From contig NZ_JAPEMI010000001.1 in the NCBI RefSeq assembly GCF_026342835.1, positions 7,074,501 through 7,138,500 on the forward strand: a stretch of DNA of 64,000 nt, in the 5' to 3' direction. The position numbers were made by a program, and so were the translations under genes. Source of the DNA: Streptomyces sp. NBC_00154. GTDB lineage: Bacteria; Actinomycetota; Actinomycetes; Streptomycetales; Streptomycetaceae. The notes beneath the pieces were generated by a model that saw only the letters and a program-made list of their open reading frames with translations, did no database searches and was not told the DNA's origin. Positions 34,101-42,162 of this stretch are shown in pieces. The first letter of the stretch is position 1, and each line of letters begins with the position of its first letter.

Positions 34101-35145
34101 CACCGACGACTTCGTCCAGGGCGACGACGGCTGGACACACCTGCGGAGCTCAGCCACCACCGCATACTCCCTGGCCGACGGAGAGCTCGGCACCCAGGTG
34201 TCGCACGACACCGGCACGTCGATGATGCAGGAGGTGGTGGGGGCCGATCCCACGACCGGGAACACTCTCATCGCGCACCAGTCCTTCGACGGTGCCGCGC
34301 TTCCGCAGGTCGACCTGCGCGACACCGCGACCGGGGCCGAGGTGAAACTGAGCCCACTCGACCAGGGAGGCGGCTCCACATCGGTCACCTACCAGGGCGG
34401 CGCAGTCGATCCGGCTCGGCACCGGGCCGCCGTGATGACGTTCGACGGGGTGTCCGGTGTGGCCAGCCTGTGGACGGTCGATATGGCCACGGGCCGGGTC
34501 TCCGAGCCGCTGCCGATCAACGAGACCAATCCGGGACGGAGCTTCAGCAACGTCTCGGTGGATGCCTCGACGGGCACGTTCTTCGTCGCCACCACCGGCA
34601 CCATGGGGCCTTGCCTGTCCGGACGCGTCCCCTACTGGGCCGTGGCGGTCGACCTCGGCAACCGGGTGGTGTCGCCGCTCACCACGATGCCGGCCTGCAC
34701 CGCCGGCCTGCTGCCCGACGGCAAGGGAGACAAGTTGTACGTCGCTGCCGGGCCCGCTACCCCGAACTACTCCAGCGGCGAGTTCCCCACGAGCACCTGG
34801 CGGTCCGCGGACCAGAAGGCCCTGGCCACCTCGGCGCCAGGCGACCTGGGGACCAGGGGTGTTATGTGGCCGACGCTCGACACCAAGCACCACCTTGCCC
34901 TCGTCGCCCACCTGTACGAGGAGGCCACCACGGACGACAACAACGCCCTGAGCGAGATCACCGTCATCGATCCGGACACCGGGAAGGTGCTGGCACGACA
35001 CCCCATCGCCAATCTCGTGAGTTCCACCCTCACCACCTCCAATTTCGACTTCACCAGCCGCCGCGGCCTGTTCATCGACCCCGGCACTCGGACCGCGTAC
35101 CTGGTAAATCCCTGGGCCAACGGTCTGGAGCGGTTCCACTACTGA
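31186..35145 (+). CDS. Large secreted clan SB (subtilisin/sedolisin-like) serine peptidase
   Basis: 1319 residues with a Sec signal peptide (RRARLMTLAAVLLAATSTPM-AHAAD). The peptidase core spans about 170-560. The nucleophile is Ser503 in NGGTSASAPMIAAA. An AEVLLD segment gives Glu274 and Asp278 with the i/i+4 spacing of the sedolisin Glu-Asp pair, and VVSSNDG (Asn385, Asp386) lies where the oxyanion residue is expected; no HGTH motif of classical subtilisins is seen. The remaining 750 residues are beta-rich modules ending in repeats like a propeller (DLRDTATGAEVKLSPLDQ). It is likely an extracellular protein-degrading enzyme. GAAGGG precedes ATG 31186. Confidence 0.9.
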   Translation: MSLRFRRARLMTLAAVLLAATSTPMAHAADPHAPQSWTSAPAAHSLTLADGSVVHWSDDGTGTLTGKDGTIRAFPVPGTKGRSGFGTALSPSAEIIQRRANASALTPYSVGTASGGARSAVRPQTMNSGAVPLPEEVRAVIDDLGSRAGARTAGPAALDGLPTNQGLTTSFQSYLNSGGVNAVGAFQDSAKYLHGLPGEGQIVTNVSLGDLTDQSMADAGDDYVRTYGPTTVVQHGQRYLDYPSLPLIPTYTSDNAGRLDPTGSIEGQDPNLAEVLLDFSMMAPLPHDRQRAEATGSGATDLLGIAPGAQYRLVIPEEASAEGIATALRAAAAQKPRPDVITASLGFGTDGSIGFPSRWLEDDPEIRATLRSIVDLGIVVVVSSNDGTRLGLPVSVGPDGGSTPTDLTSSTHAQTDIDDVAPTTTPSLVRDTGVIAAGGTTVDDTLTSDDVRTAVYPTTRYNGSAGYSSGFGTRIDLAAPGDNLPSLIHTSDGTGVVLNGGTSASAPMIAAAAANVLAAAEGTGQKLTPRKVRNLLVATGRPLAQPPQADRELHMGPQLDVTAAVERVLAKRRDIAPSALRLSVAERQLLSVSPTTSFVEATDPSAIDLAGPEVGSGNPSGQNTVSPITLGLDLTGAHDGLTYRLRVGNEGSIPSDGPSLRLLPRELLGAAGLPLASSGPRSVQVTFEALDNGRVVASAARRLTFGAADGTYLQPQAPRVPGSSPLGKPVTVHYDLTGLRDTTDPELVLSSVGHWTPFTTSDKWRAAWRTPLTGTKGSVTIPASAFEAGGAGLYGVGTTLYGGQVFGDFRALRVGPDADQRPQAPLLSHGDTVKAHAAELSLAEPRLTVSWDAGSVKHADGAVIEFLTPAPTLYGALNTATNQNGSGRDDNGVDHASTLFRPLPSVKGRTVLDLKALDLPTGLQYPVRIIATRAGKPLGQASPTSFVQYLDGDTVSGTLENFEVSNGTALLATDDFVQGDDGWTHLRSSATTAYSLADGELGTQVSHDTGTSMMQEVVGADPTTGNTLIAHQSFDGAALPQVDLRDTATGAEVKLSPLDQGGGSTSVTYQGGAVDPARHRAAVMTFDGVSGVASLWTVDMATGRVSEPLPINETNPGRSFSNVSVDASTGTFFVATTGTMGPCLSGRVPYWAVAVDLGNRVVSPLTTMPACTAGLLPDGKGDKLYVAAGPATPNYSSGEFPTSTWRSADQKALATSAPGDLGTRGVMWPTLDTKHHLALVAHLYEEATTDDNNALSEITVIDPDTGKVLARHPIANLVSSTLTTSNFDFTSRRGLFIDPGTRTAYLVNPWANGLERFHY

Positions 35146-35157
35146 TCCGCTGACCAG

Positions 35158-35204
35158 GTCGGAGGCGGGCTTGTCACCCCTTGGGTGACAAGCCCGCCTC
35201 CGAC
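35158..35204. terminator. Bidirectional terminator, 22-bp stem
   Basis: A perfect 22-bp stem with a three-base loop (left arm begins GTCGGAGGCGGG, ends TCACCC), 13 bases past the peptidase stop. It lies between two convergent exoenzyme genes. Confidence 0.95.
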
Positions 35205-35360
35205 GCGCTCAAGAGGCTCGGGTGTGCGCCCTTTGACTTTCGCGACTGGGTGGGGAGCCCGGGGATCCCCTCTTGTACCCATGGGACCCGAGCTGCGCCG
35301 GGCCGTGTCAGCCGGTGGCCGGTCTGTTGCGCCCCCATGCGGCTGCCGGTGAGCCGACGG

Positions 35361-35404
35361 CCGACGGGGTCGGGACCGGCGAACGCCGGTCCCGACCCCG
35401 TCGG
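35361..35404. terminator. Terminator of M4 peptidase gene, 20-bp stem
   Basis: A perfect 20-bp stem (left arm begins CCGACGGGGTCG) with loop GAAC, 20 bases beyond the stop of the minus-strand M4 gene at 35424. Confidence 0.95.
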
Positions 35405-35423
35405 TTGGTCGGGCAGGAGGTGC

Positions 35424-38312
35424 TCAAGCGCACGTGCCTGCCGGGCGGTTCCGGGTGACCAGGTCGGTGTCCGTGGTGGTGGTGTCCATCCAGAGCACAC
35501 GGCTGCCGGTTTCGGCCGCCGCATTGGACTGCTGGCCGTGGCTGCAGGAGACGCGACCGAGCGGGGCGCCCTTCGGGGTGAACTGCTGGAGCTTCGCGAG
35601 GGAGTCGTTGTAGTCGTCGAACACCTGGGAATACGAGGCGTAGACCGTCAGGGTGACGGCGGATTCCGAGGCGGTGAGACCGTAGGAGCGGACCGGGTTC
35701 GGGCCCTTCTCCGCGATGAGGTCGGTGACATCGGAACCGTCGACGTCCGCCCGGCGCAGGGTGGTGAAGTCGTCGTCGGTGTAGTCGGTGTCGATGAGCC
35801 AGTACACCCCGGACGCGGTGGCAACCGGGGAGCTGATCCACTCCGGCTGCGAGGGCGCGCCCAGCGGCGTGGTCGTGCCGGCCGTGATGTCGTAGACCTC
35901 GACGACAACACCGTAGACGCCGTCGAACAGCCCGTCGTGGATGTACGCGATGCGTCCGTTCTTCACGGCCGGCTTGACTGCCTGGTTGTAGTCCCGGCCG
36001 AGCGGGACCACCTGCGGCGTGGTGCTGCCGCCCGTCAGGTAGGAGACCCGCTGCAGCCCGGTTCCCTCGTCCCGCTTGGACCACGCCACTGTGTCACCGT
36101 CGACGCTGAGGCCGCTGATCTCGTCGGTGGTGCTGAACAGCGTCTTCGGCGCGCCTCCGCCGACCGGGGCGGACATGATGTCGTAGGTGTGGGAGTAGGG
36201 GTCGTCGGGGGAGACGTCGCCGACGGCCACCCAGACCACGCGCTTGCCGTCGGTGACCGGGCTGAGGTGGGACCGACCGTCGTTCGGGGAGATCTGCCGG
36301 GCCTTGCGCTTGCCGTCGGTGCGGCCGACCCACACGGCGTACGGCGCGGTGCCGTCGGCGCTGGACTTGGGGACCGCCCACCACCCGTTGCCCGCGCTGG
36401 GGCTGTTGCCGGTGCCGACGAATGACATCATGGTGCCGAGTCTGCCGACCAGGATGTCGCTGTCCAGACCCAGGCTCTTCTCCCAGCCAGGGACGACGCC
36501 GTGGGCTTCGAAGGCCTTCTTCACCGCAGTCAGCTGACTGCCCTTCACTCCGAGCGACTTGGCCGCGGCGACGACCGTGTCCCGGCCCTCGTCGAAGCCG
36601 TCGAGCGGGGCGACGTACGAGGACAGTGCCCGGTAGACGATGCGGTCGGCCAGCGGGCCGCCGAGGCTTTCGCGGATGTCCCACAGCGCGCCGCTGAAGA
36701 TGGTGGAGTTGACGTGTACGCCACCGTTGTCGTAGGCCGAGCCGAGGGGCAGGCCGAGGAACTTCTTCGTGGTGGCGCCGTCGTTCAGGTCGCGGAACGC
36801 GCACTCCCGGGGCGTCCGGTTTCGGCACAGGTCGCCGCCGATCAGGCCCGCGTCGGGGTCGCTCATCGGGGTGTGGTTCGCGGTGACGTCGATGACGTTG
36901 CCGAAGTAGTCGGCTATGGCCTCGTTCATGGCACCGGACTGGCCGGCGTAGACAAGGTTCGCGGTGTGCTCCACCACGCCGTGAGTCATTTCGTGGCCCA
37001 CCACGTCGAGGTCCGAGGCCAGCGAACGGTACTCGTCGTCGCCGGTGCCGTACACCATCTTGGTGTGGTCCCAGAAGGCGTTGACGAACGGAGAGCCGTA
37101 GTCGGTCACGCCGACCAGGGAGTTGATCGCCATGCCCTTGTCGTCGAGGCTGTCGCGCTTGAAGGTGTCGTGGTAGTACTCGTACACCTTCCCAGCCGCC
37201 CAGTGCGCGTCGACCGCACCGGACGCGGTCAGCTCCGGGCCGATCTTCGGGGTGGGCGAGGTGAACGGCACGACGCCCTCCGGCCATACGCCGGAGACAT
37301 CCTGGTACCAGAGGCTGGAAGCGTCCCAGGTCTGTATGACGCCCCGCTGCTTGCCGTCGGCCATGTGCGCGGTGTCGCGCAGCAGGTACTGGCCGGTGGC
37401 ACCGTCCTTGGTCAGGTACAGCGGAACGGTGGAACCGTTGAGAAGGGTGCCCTGTCCGGTGACACCGGCCGACCCGTTCCCGGGCTTGGTCGGCTCACCG
37501 GGCTTTGTCTGCCTGTCGGTCTTGCCGCCCTGGTGGCCTGCGGCCTGCTGTGGCGCCGTGAAGGTCGGCAGCCCGCCGGACTCGAAGAGCGTGACGCCGG
37601 TGGCGGCATCGACGTAGACCTCCTGCACCACCGGCGCGCCGGTAGCCGGGTCGGTGCCCCGTACGGTGATGTGGCGGGTCAGGACACCCTTGCCGGTGGG
37701 CAGGACGGTCAGCCCGCGGTCGGTGCCGGACAGGGTGTCCGCCCCGCTCTTCGCGTGGGTGGGGCGGTAACCGCCCTTGGCCAGCTCGGCCTGCACCTGC
37801 CGCACCGCGCCGTCCACGGCCGTGCCGACCGGCAGCGTCGCCTTGTCGGTGTCGATGTCGAGGGCGGTGAAGTAGGAGCCGGAAGTGCCGGTGACGGTCC
37901 GCTTGCCGTTTCTGTGCGTCATCCGGACCACGTACTGGGCGCCCAGGACCGGGACTCCGCGGTACTTCTGATCCAGGCGCACCGTCTCGGAACCGTCGGG
38001 GTCGGTGGTGACGATGTCGGTGCTCAAATCCCGCTCGGGCGCAAGAATCCGATAGCGGTCCTTGTGCCCGGCCAAATGGGTCCGGGCCGCCGTCGCGGCT
38101 GGGAGTGACGCGTCCACCGAGTCGGCGAGTCCCTCCACCAAGGCGGGTGTCTCCGTACCTGGCGCGGTGTCCCCGCTCGGTGCGGCCGGCCCGGTCGCCT
38201 GTGCGGGAGAGGTCAGGCCGGTGACGCTCAGGGCCGCTGTGACAGCAAGCAGCGCCGACAGACCGGCGCGTCCGGGTCTGCGAGCAGGCCGACGTCGTAT
38301 GTGTGATGACAT
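35424..38312 (-). CDS. Secreted M4 (thermolysin-type) metallopeptidase with C-terminal propeller
   Basis: 962 residues from ATG 38312 (GGAGG nine bases upstream). Signal peptide RAGLSALLAVTAALSVTGLT, then an FTP/PepSY propeptide to about 330. The M4 catalytic domain has zinc ligands His440 and His444 (VVGHEMTHGVVEH) and Glu464 (GAMNEAIAD). About 310 extra C-terminal residues contain repeated strands such as KTLFSTTDEISGLSVDGDTV and DGLFDGVYGVVVEVYDITAG, resembling a TolB-like beta-propeller that may bind substrate. It degrades extracellular protein. It is convergent with the clan SB peptidase; a strong terminator follows. Confidence 0.95.
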   Translation of the reverse strand: MSSHIRRRPARRPGRAGLSALLAVTAALSVTGLTSPAQATGPAAPSGDTAPGTETPALVEGLADSVDASLPAATAARTHLAGHKDRYRILAPERDLSTDIVTTDPDGSETVRLDQKYRGVPVLGAQYVVRMTHRNGKRTVTGTSGSYFTALDIDTDKATLPVGTAVDGAVRQVQAELAKGGYRPTHAKSGADTLSGTDRGLTVLPTGKGVLTRHITVRGTDPATGAPVVQEVYVDAATGVTLFESGGLPTFTAPQQAAGHQGGKTDRQTKPGEPTKPGNGSAGVTGQGTLLNGSTVPLYLTKDGATGQYLLRDTAHMADGKQRGVIQTWDASSLWYQDVSGVWPEGVVPFTSPTPKIGPELTASGAVDAHWAAGKVYEYYHDTFKRDSLDDKGMAINSLVGVTDYGSPFVNAFWDHTKMVYGTGDDEYRSLASDLDVVGHEMTHGVVEHTANLVYAGQSGAMNEAIADYFGNVIDVTANHTPMSDPDAGLIGGDLCRNRTPRECAFRDLNDGATTKKFLGLPLGSAYDNGGVHVNSTIFSGALWDIRESLGGPLADRIVYRALSSYVAPLDGFDEGRDTVVAAAKSLGVKGSQLTAVKKAFEAHGVVPGWEKSLGLDSDILVGRLGTMMSFVGTGNSPSAGNGWWAVPKSSADGTAPYAVWVGRTDGKRKARQISPNDGRSHLSPVTDGKRVVWVAVGDVSPDDPYSHTYDIMSAPVGGGAPKTLFSTTDEISGLSVDGDTVAWSKRDEGTGLQRVSYLTGGSTTPQVVPLGRDYNQAVKPAVKNGRIAYIHDGLFDGVYGVVVEVYDITAGTTTPLGAPSQPEWISSPVATASGVYWLIDTDYTDDDFTTLRRADVDGSDVTDLIAEKGPNPVRSYGLTASESAVTLTVYASYSQVFDDYNDSLAKLQQFTPKGAPLGRVSCSHGQQSNAAAETGSRVLWMDTTTTDTDLVTRNRPAGTCA

Positions 38313-38775
38313 GTACAAGTGCCTCCGACGGCCCGGTACAGCCCAGGCCCGGTAGTGGGACATCAGATGATCGGCGCACCGTCGCGCCCGCGGCTCGGAC
38401 TGCACCTTTGTCGTCCCGCACACGAACCACAAGGGGATCTCCGGGGCCAGTAAGCGCAGTTGCGCAGGTGCGAAGCAGCAGGCGGCCCCGGTGCGGCCGA
38501 CACCCTCGACCCTCGGGTTCATCCGCTCAGGTGTCGAGGCCGCTGCAGGCCGTCCGGCCACAGGGCCGTGACGGCGGTGGGATGAGGTCGGTGCCGGGCG
38601 TGCACGGAGGGCTCGTCGATGGCGTCCTGGAAGAGAGCCTCGAGCCGCACCTGCTCCGACTCGTGACGAAGACGTCGGGGCGTTCCTGCCGCAGGACAAG
38701 GACGCTACGCAGAACGGGAGTTGACTAAAGCATTGACATGCTCAGGACTCACCGCCACTCTGATGCAAGCTCGGA

Positions 38776-38791
38776 ATGCAACCGGTTGCAT
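38776..38791. promoter_or_regulatory. LacI-type operator O1
   Basis: ATGCAACCGGTTGCAT, a perfect 16-bp palindrome of LacI/GalR form. A TTGACA box lies about 40 bases upstream. It is 325 bases before the LacI-family gene. Confidence 0.8.
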
Positions 38792-38975
38792 CCCAGTGTC
38801 TGAGGGCCGCATGCCGGAGGAGCGAGGTATCCCCGCGCTTCGTACACCCCCATCGACCCCCGGCCGAAAGGACTTCCGGTGCTACAAGGCACAGACCACG
38901 ACTGCCGCCAAGGGGTCCGTGGAAGCAGGTGCGGAGTCGGACCGGTCATCTCCGCCCCTTGGTCGTTGCCCATTT

Positions 38976-38991
38976 TTGCAACCGGTTGTAA
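38976..38991. promoter_or_regulatory. LacI-type operator O2
   Basis: TTGCAACCGGTTGTAA, a near-perfect palindrome exactly 200 bases from O1 and 110 bases upstream of the LacI-family start; probably autoregulatory. Between the two sites (38792-38975) no intact gene is found. Confidence 0.8.
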
Positions 38992-39100
38992 GAAGGAGGC
39001 GGCGCCGTCGGTGCGGGCTAGTGTGTGCACCTGACGAAGAGTCGGCCGGGTTCGGGCAGAGGCCGGCCGACAGTGCTTACGGCGGGCAAGGGAAGCAACC

Positions 39101-40084
39101 GTGGTCATGACCATCCGTGACGTCGCCCAGGCCGCCGGGGTTCATGTCTCGACCGTCTCCCGGGCCTTCTCCGCCTCCCATCTGGTGAAGCGGGAAACCC
39201 GGGAGCGGGTGCTCGCCATTGCCGCGGAACTGGGCTACCAGCCCAACGAGACCGCACGCGCCCTGACCACGGGCCGCACACGGAATCTGGGACTGATCGT
39301 TTCCGATATCGCCAACCCCTTCTTCCCGCCGCTCATCAAGGCCGCCCAGGCCTACGCACGGGTCCGCGGCTACCAGGTCTTCGTCGCCGACACCGATGAG
39401 GACGCGGCCGTCGAGGAGGAACTGATCCAGACCCTGGCCCGCCAGGTGGACGGTGTGATCCTGGTCAGCCCCCGGCTGACCAACGACGTCATCGGCCGGC
39501 TGGGCGGGGAGCTGCCTTTCGTCCTGGTCAACCGTTCCGTGGCGGGGCTCTCCGCCGTACTCATGGATGTGGCGAACGGTGCGGCCCTCGCGGTGGATCA
39601 CCTGGCCGGACTGGGGCACGAGCATCTGGCCCTGGTCTGTGGCCCCCGCAGCTCGTGGACCAGCGCGCAGATGCGACGGGCCGCCGGGAAGGCCGCCGCC
39701 GACCAGGGGGTCCGGCTGGACGTCCTCGGCCCCAATCGGCCGACGGAACACGGCGGCATCGCGGCAACGCCCGCCGTCCTGGGGACGGGCGCCACCGCTG
39801 TGATCGCCTACAACGACCTGGTCGCCATCGGGCTCATCGAGGGGCTCGACGACCGGAGCGTACGCGTGCCGCGGGACATCAGTGTGATCGGCGTGGACGA
39901 CACCGTCGCCGGCAGGCTGAACCGCCCCCGGCTCACCACCGTCGCCATGCCCACCGCCGCGGCGGGGCGCACGGCGGTCGATCTGCTGATCCAGGCTCTG
40001 GAGACGTCCGGCGAACCGGCAACGGCCCAGACCATGCTGGCGACCTCCCTGGTCGTCAGGGACTCCACCGCCGCCCCGGAGTAA
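39101..40084 (+). CDS. LacI-family transcriptional regulator
   Basis: 327 residues. HTH and hinge: MTIRDVAQAAGVHVSTVSRA, then ARALTTGRTRNLGLIV. The periplasmic-binding-like effector domain has the usual IANPFFPPLIKAAQAYARVR, DGVILVSPRLTNDVIG and DISVIGVDDTVAGRLNRPRL. The protein should sense a sugar or oligosaccharide; the pectate lyase next door suggests a pectin-derived ligand (inference). GTG 39101 and ATG 39107 are both possible; AGGGAAG fits the GTG better. Two matching operators lie upstream. Confidence 0.95.
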   Translation: MVMTIRDVAQAAGVHVSTVSRAFSASHLVKRETRERVLAIAAELGYQPNETARALTTGRTRNLGLIVSDIANPFFPPLIKAAQAYARVRGYQVFVADTDEDAAVEEELIQTLARQVDGVILVSPRLTNDVIGRLGGELPFVLVNRSVAGLSAVLMDVANGAALAVDHLAGLGHEHLALVCGPRSSWTSAQMRRAAGKAAADQGVRLDVLGPNRPTEHGGIAATPAVLGTGATAVIAYNDLVAIGLIEGLDDRSVRVPRDISVIGVDDTVAGRLNRPRLTTVAMPTAAAGRTAVDLLIQALETSGEPATAQTMLATSLVVRDSTAAPE

Positions 40085-40334
40085 CCGGCCGGCTGATCGT
40101 TCGTCTCAACTTCTTGACGGGTCAAAGCGGGTGACGTACCGTCACCGCTGTTCACATACACGAACTCGGTTCTCATACGGAAATCGCTGTGGAATCGGGG
40201 ATGGCCTTCACCACCCACATCTGGGCCGACCGGCGAGCTGCCCGGCAACAGGTCGGCAGCCTCGACGGCCCGCCGAAATGAGCACGGTACGTAGCAGCAA
40301 CACCCAGCATTCGACAACGAAAGGTGAGGCGAGG
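40085..40334 (+). promoter_or_regulatory. Pectate lyase promoter region
   Basis: Contains TTGACGGGTCAA (a possible -35 inside a short palindrome) and the palindrome GTGACG-TAC-CGTCAC near 40131-40145. No copy of the LacI operator was found here, so the pectate lyase may answer to another regulator. Confidence 0.4.
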
Positions 40335-41882
40335 ATGAGACGACCAGTCGCACTGCGACTCAATGCGGCACTGGCCACGATGGCCCTTGCGGCCGCGACC
40401 GGTGTGGTCATGTCGATGCCCGAGGCGTCGGCAGCAACCGGTACGGCCACCGGCTACGCGACCCAGAACGGTGGGACCACCGGCGGTGCGGGCGGGCAGA
40501 CGGTGCGGGCCACCACGGGGACCGCGATCCATGCGGCCCTGTGCGGCCGGGCCAGCAGCAGTACCCCGATCACCATCGAGGTCGAGGGGATCATCAATCA
40601 CGGCAACACCGCCAAGGTGTCGGGCGACAGCTGCAACACCGCCGACGGCGTGATCGAGCTCAAGCAGATCAGCAACGTCACGATCGTCGGTGTCGGCAGC
40701 GGGGCGGTCTTCGACCAGCTGGGCATCCACATTCGCGAGGCCAGCAACATCATCATCCAGAACGTGACCGTCCGGAACGTCAAGAAGTCCGGCTCGCCCA
40801 CGTCCAACGGTGGTGACGCCATCGGCATGGAGAGCGACGTCCGCAACGTCTGGGTCGATCACGCCACCCTTGAGGCGTCGGGCGGGGAGTCGGAAGGGTT
40901 CGACGGCCTCTTCGACATGAAGGACAACACCCAGTACGTGACCCTGTCCTACAGCATCCTGCGCAACTCCGGCCGCGGGGGCCTCGTCGGGTCCAGTGAG
41001 ACCGAGCTCTCGAACGGCTTCATCACGTACCACCACAACCTGTACGAGAACATCGACTCCCGCACCCCCTTGCTGCGTGGCGGCATAGCCCACATCTACA
41101 ACAACTACTACGTGAAGCTCAACGAATCCGGCATCAACTCCCGAGCCGGGGCTCGCGCCAAGGTGGACAACAACTACTTCAAGGACTCCAAGGACGTCCT
41201 GGGCACCTTCTACACCGACGCGGCCGGCTACTGGCAGGTCAGCGGCAACACCTTCGACAACGTGACCTGGTCCAGCCCCGGCAGCGAGAACAACCCTGCC
41301 GGCCCCAACCCCCAGTCCAACACTACTGTCAGCATCCCTTACCCCTACATCCTCGATGCGGCCAGTTGCGTGCCGGACATCGTGACCCAGACGGCAGGGG
41401 CCAACAAGGGGCTGCAGGTATCGAGCGGCAACTGCTCGCCGCAGACTCCGACACCGACACCGACCACCCCCACGCCCGACCCCACCACTCCCACGCCGGA
41501 CCCCACCCAGCCCAGCGGGACCAACCTCAGCATCGGCGCCGGCTCCGACGGCTCCAGCAAGGCCAGCGGGACGAGCTTCGGCAACGTGCGGGACGGTGAC
41601 ATGAGCACCTTCTGGTCTCCGGCCGGCTCGACCGGTTCCATCTCGATCAAGTGGGCCTCCGCCACCGCCGTATCCAGGATCAACATCCGGGAGGCGTCAG
41701 GGTCCGCGGGCAGCATCGGATCGTGGAGGGTCATCAACGGCGACACCGGCGCAGTCCTGACCTCCGGCAGCGGTGCGGGCGTCATTGCGGTTCCCCGGAC
41801 CTCGCTGAGCAAGATCACTTTCGAGATCGTCAGCTCGACGGGCACGCCGAAGATCGCCGAGTACGAGACCTACGCCGGCTAG
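40335..41882 (+). CDS. Secreted pectate lyase (PL1) with C-terminal accessory domain
   Basis: 515 residues from ATG 40335 (AGGTGAGG upstream). Signal peptide LNAALATMALAAATGVVMSM-PEASA. The right-handed beta-helix of PL1 has the calcium/substrate motif NVWVDHATL and the catalytic-side segment YHHNLYENIDSRTPLLRGGI. It cleaves polygalacturonate by beta-elimination. A Thr/Pro linker (TPTPTPTTPTPDPTTPTPDP) joins an about 115-residue C-terminal domain (NLSIGAGSDGSSKASGTSFG, ISIKWASATAVSRINIREAS) like an F5/8-type carbohydrate-binding module. It acts outside the cell on plant cell wall. A strong terminator follows. Confidence 0.96.
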   Translation: MRRPVALRLNAALATMALAAATGVVMSMPEASAATGTATGYATQNGGTTGGAGGQTVRATTGTAIHAALCGRASSSTPITIEVEGIINHGNTAKVSGDSCNTADGVIELKQISNVTIVGVGSGAVFDQLGIHIREASNIIIQNVTVRNVKKSGSPTSNGGDAIGMESDVRNVWVDHATLEASGGESEGFDGLFDMKDNTQYVTLSYSILRNSGRGGLVGSSETELSNGFITYHHNLYENIDSRTPLLRGGIAHIYNNYYVKLNESGINSRAGARAKVDNNYFKDSKDVLGTFYTDAAGYWQVSGNTFDNVTWSSPGSENNPAGPNPQSNTTVSIPYPYILDAASCVPDIVTQTAGANKGLQVSSGNCSPQTPTPTPTTPTPDPTTPTPDPTQPSGTNLSIGAGSDGSSKASGTSFGNVRDGDMSTFWSPAGSTGSISIKWASATAVSRINIREASGSAGSIGSWRVINGDTGAVLTSGSGAGVIAVPRTSLSKITFEIVSSTGTPKIAEYETYAG

Positions 41883-41940
41883 CGGCACGGTCGCGCCGAC
41901 CGTCCGGGGGCCGGCATCCCAGGACACGCCGGGCAGCAGC

Positions 41941-41972
41941 AACGGGGGCCGTCGCATCCGACGGCCCCCGTT
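41941..41972 (+). terminator. Terminator after pectate lyase
   Basis: AACGGGGGCCGTCG-CATC-CGACGGCCCCCGTT, perfect 14-bp stem, 58 bases after the stop. Confidence 0.9.
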
Positions 41973-42162
41973 CAGGTCGATCGGCAGTGCGCGGCGGTCA
42001 CAGCGGAGCGCGGTGAACCGTCGGGGTTCTGCGTGTTGAGACTTCTTGGTTCGTCGGGCCGTGACACATCGGTGCTCAGGATGCCGGCCGGCTGTCAGAG
42101 ATAGGGTCGATCGCATGCACGGGATCGCTGGGGCTGTTGGTTCGGGTATTGAGGAGTCGTCG

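Noticed and set aside
36501..38108. 535-codon plus-strand frame
   Set aside because: Antisense of the M4 peptidase, whose HEMTH motif and signal peptide are unambiguous.
40173..41093. 306-codon minus-strand frame
   Set aside because: Antisense to the pectate lyase.
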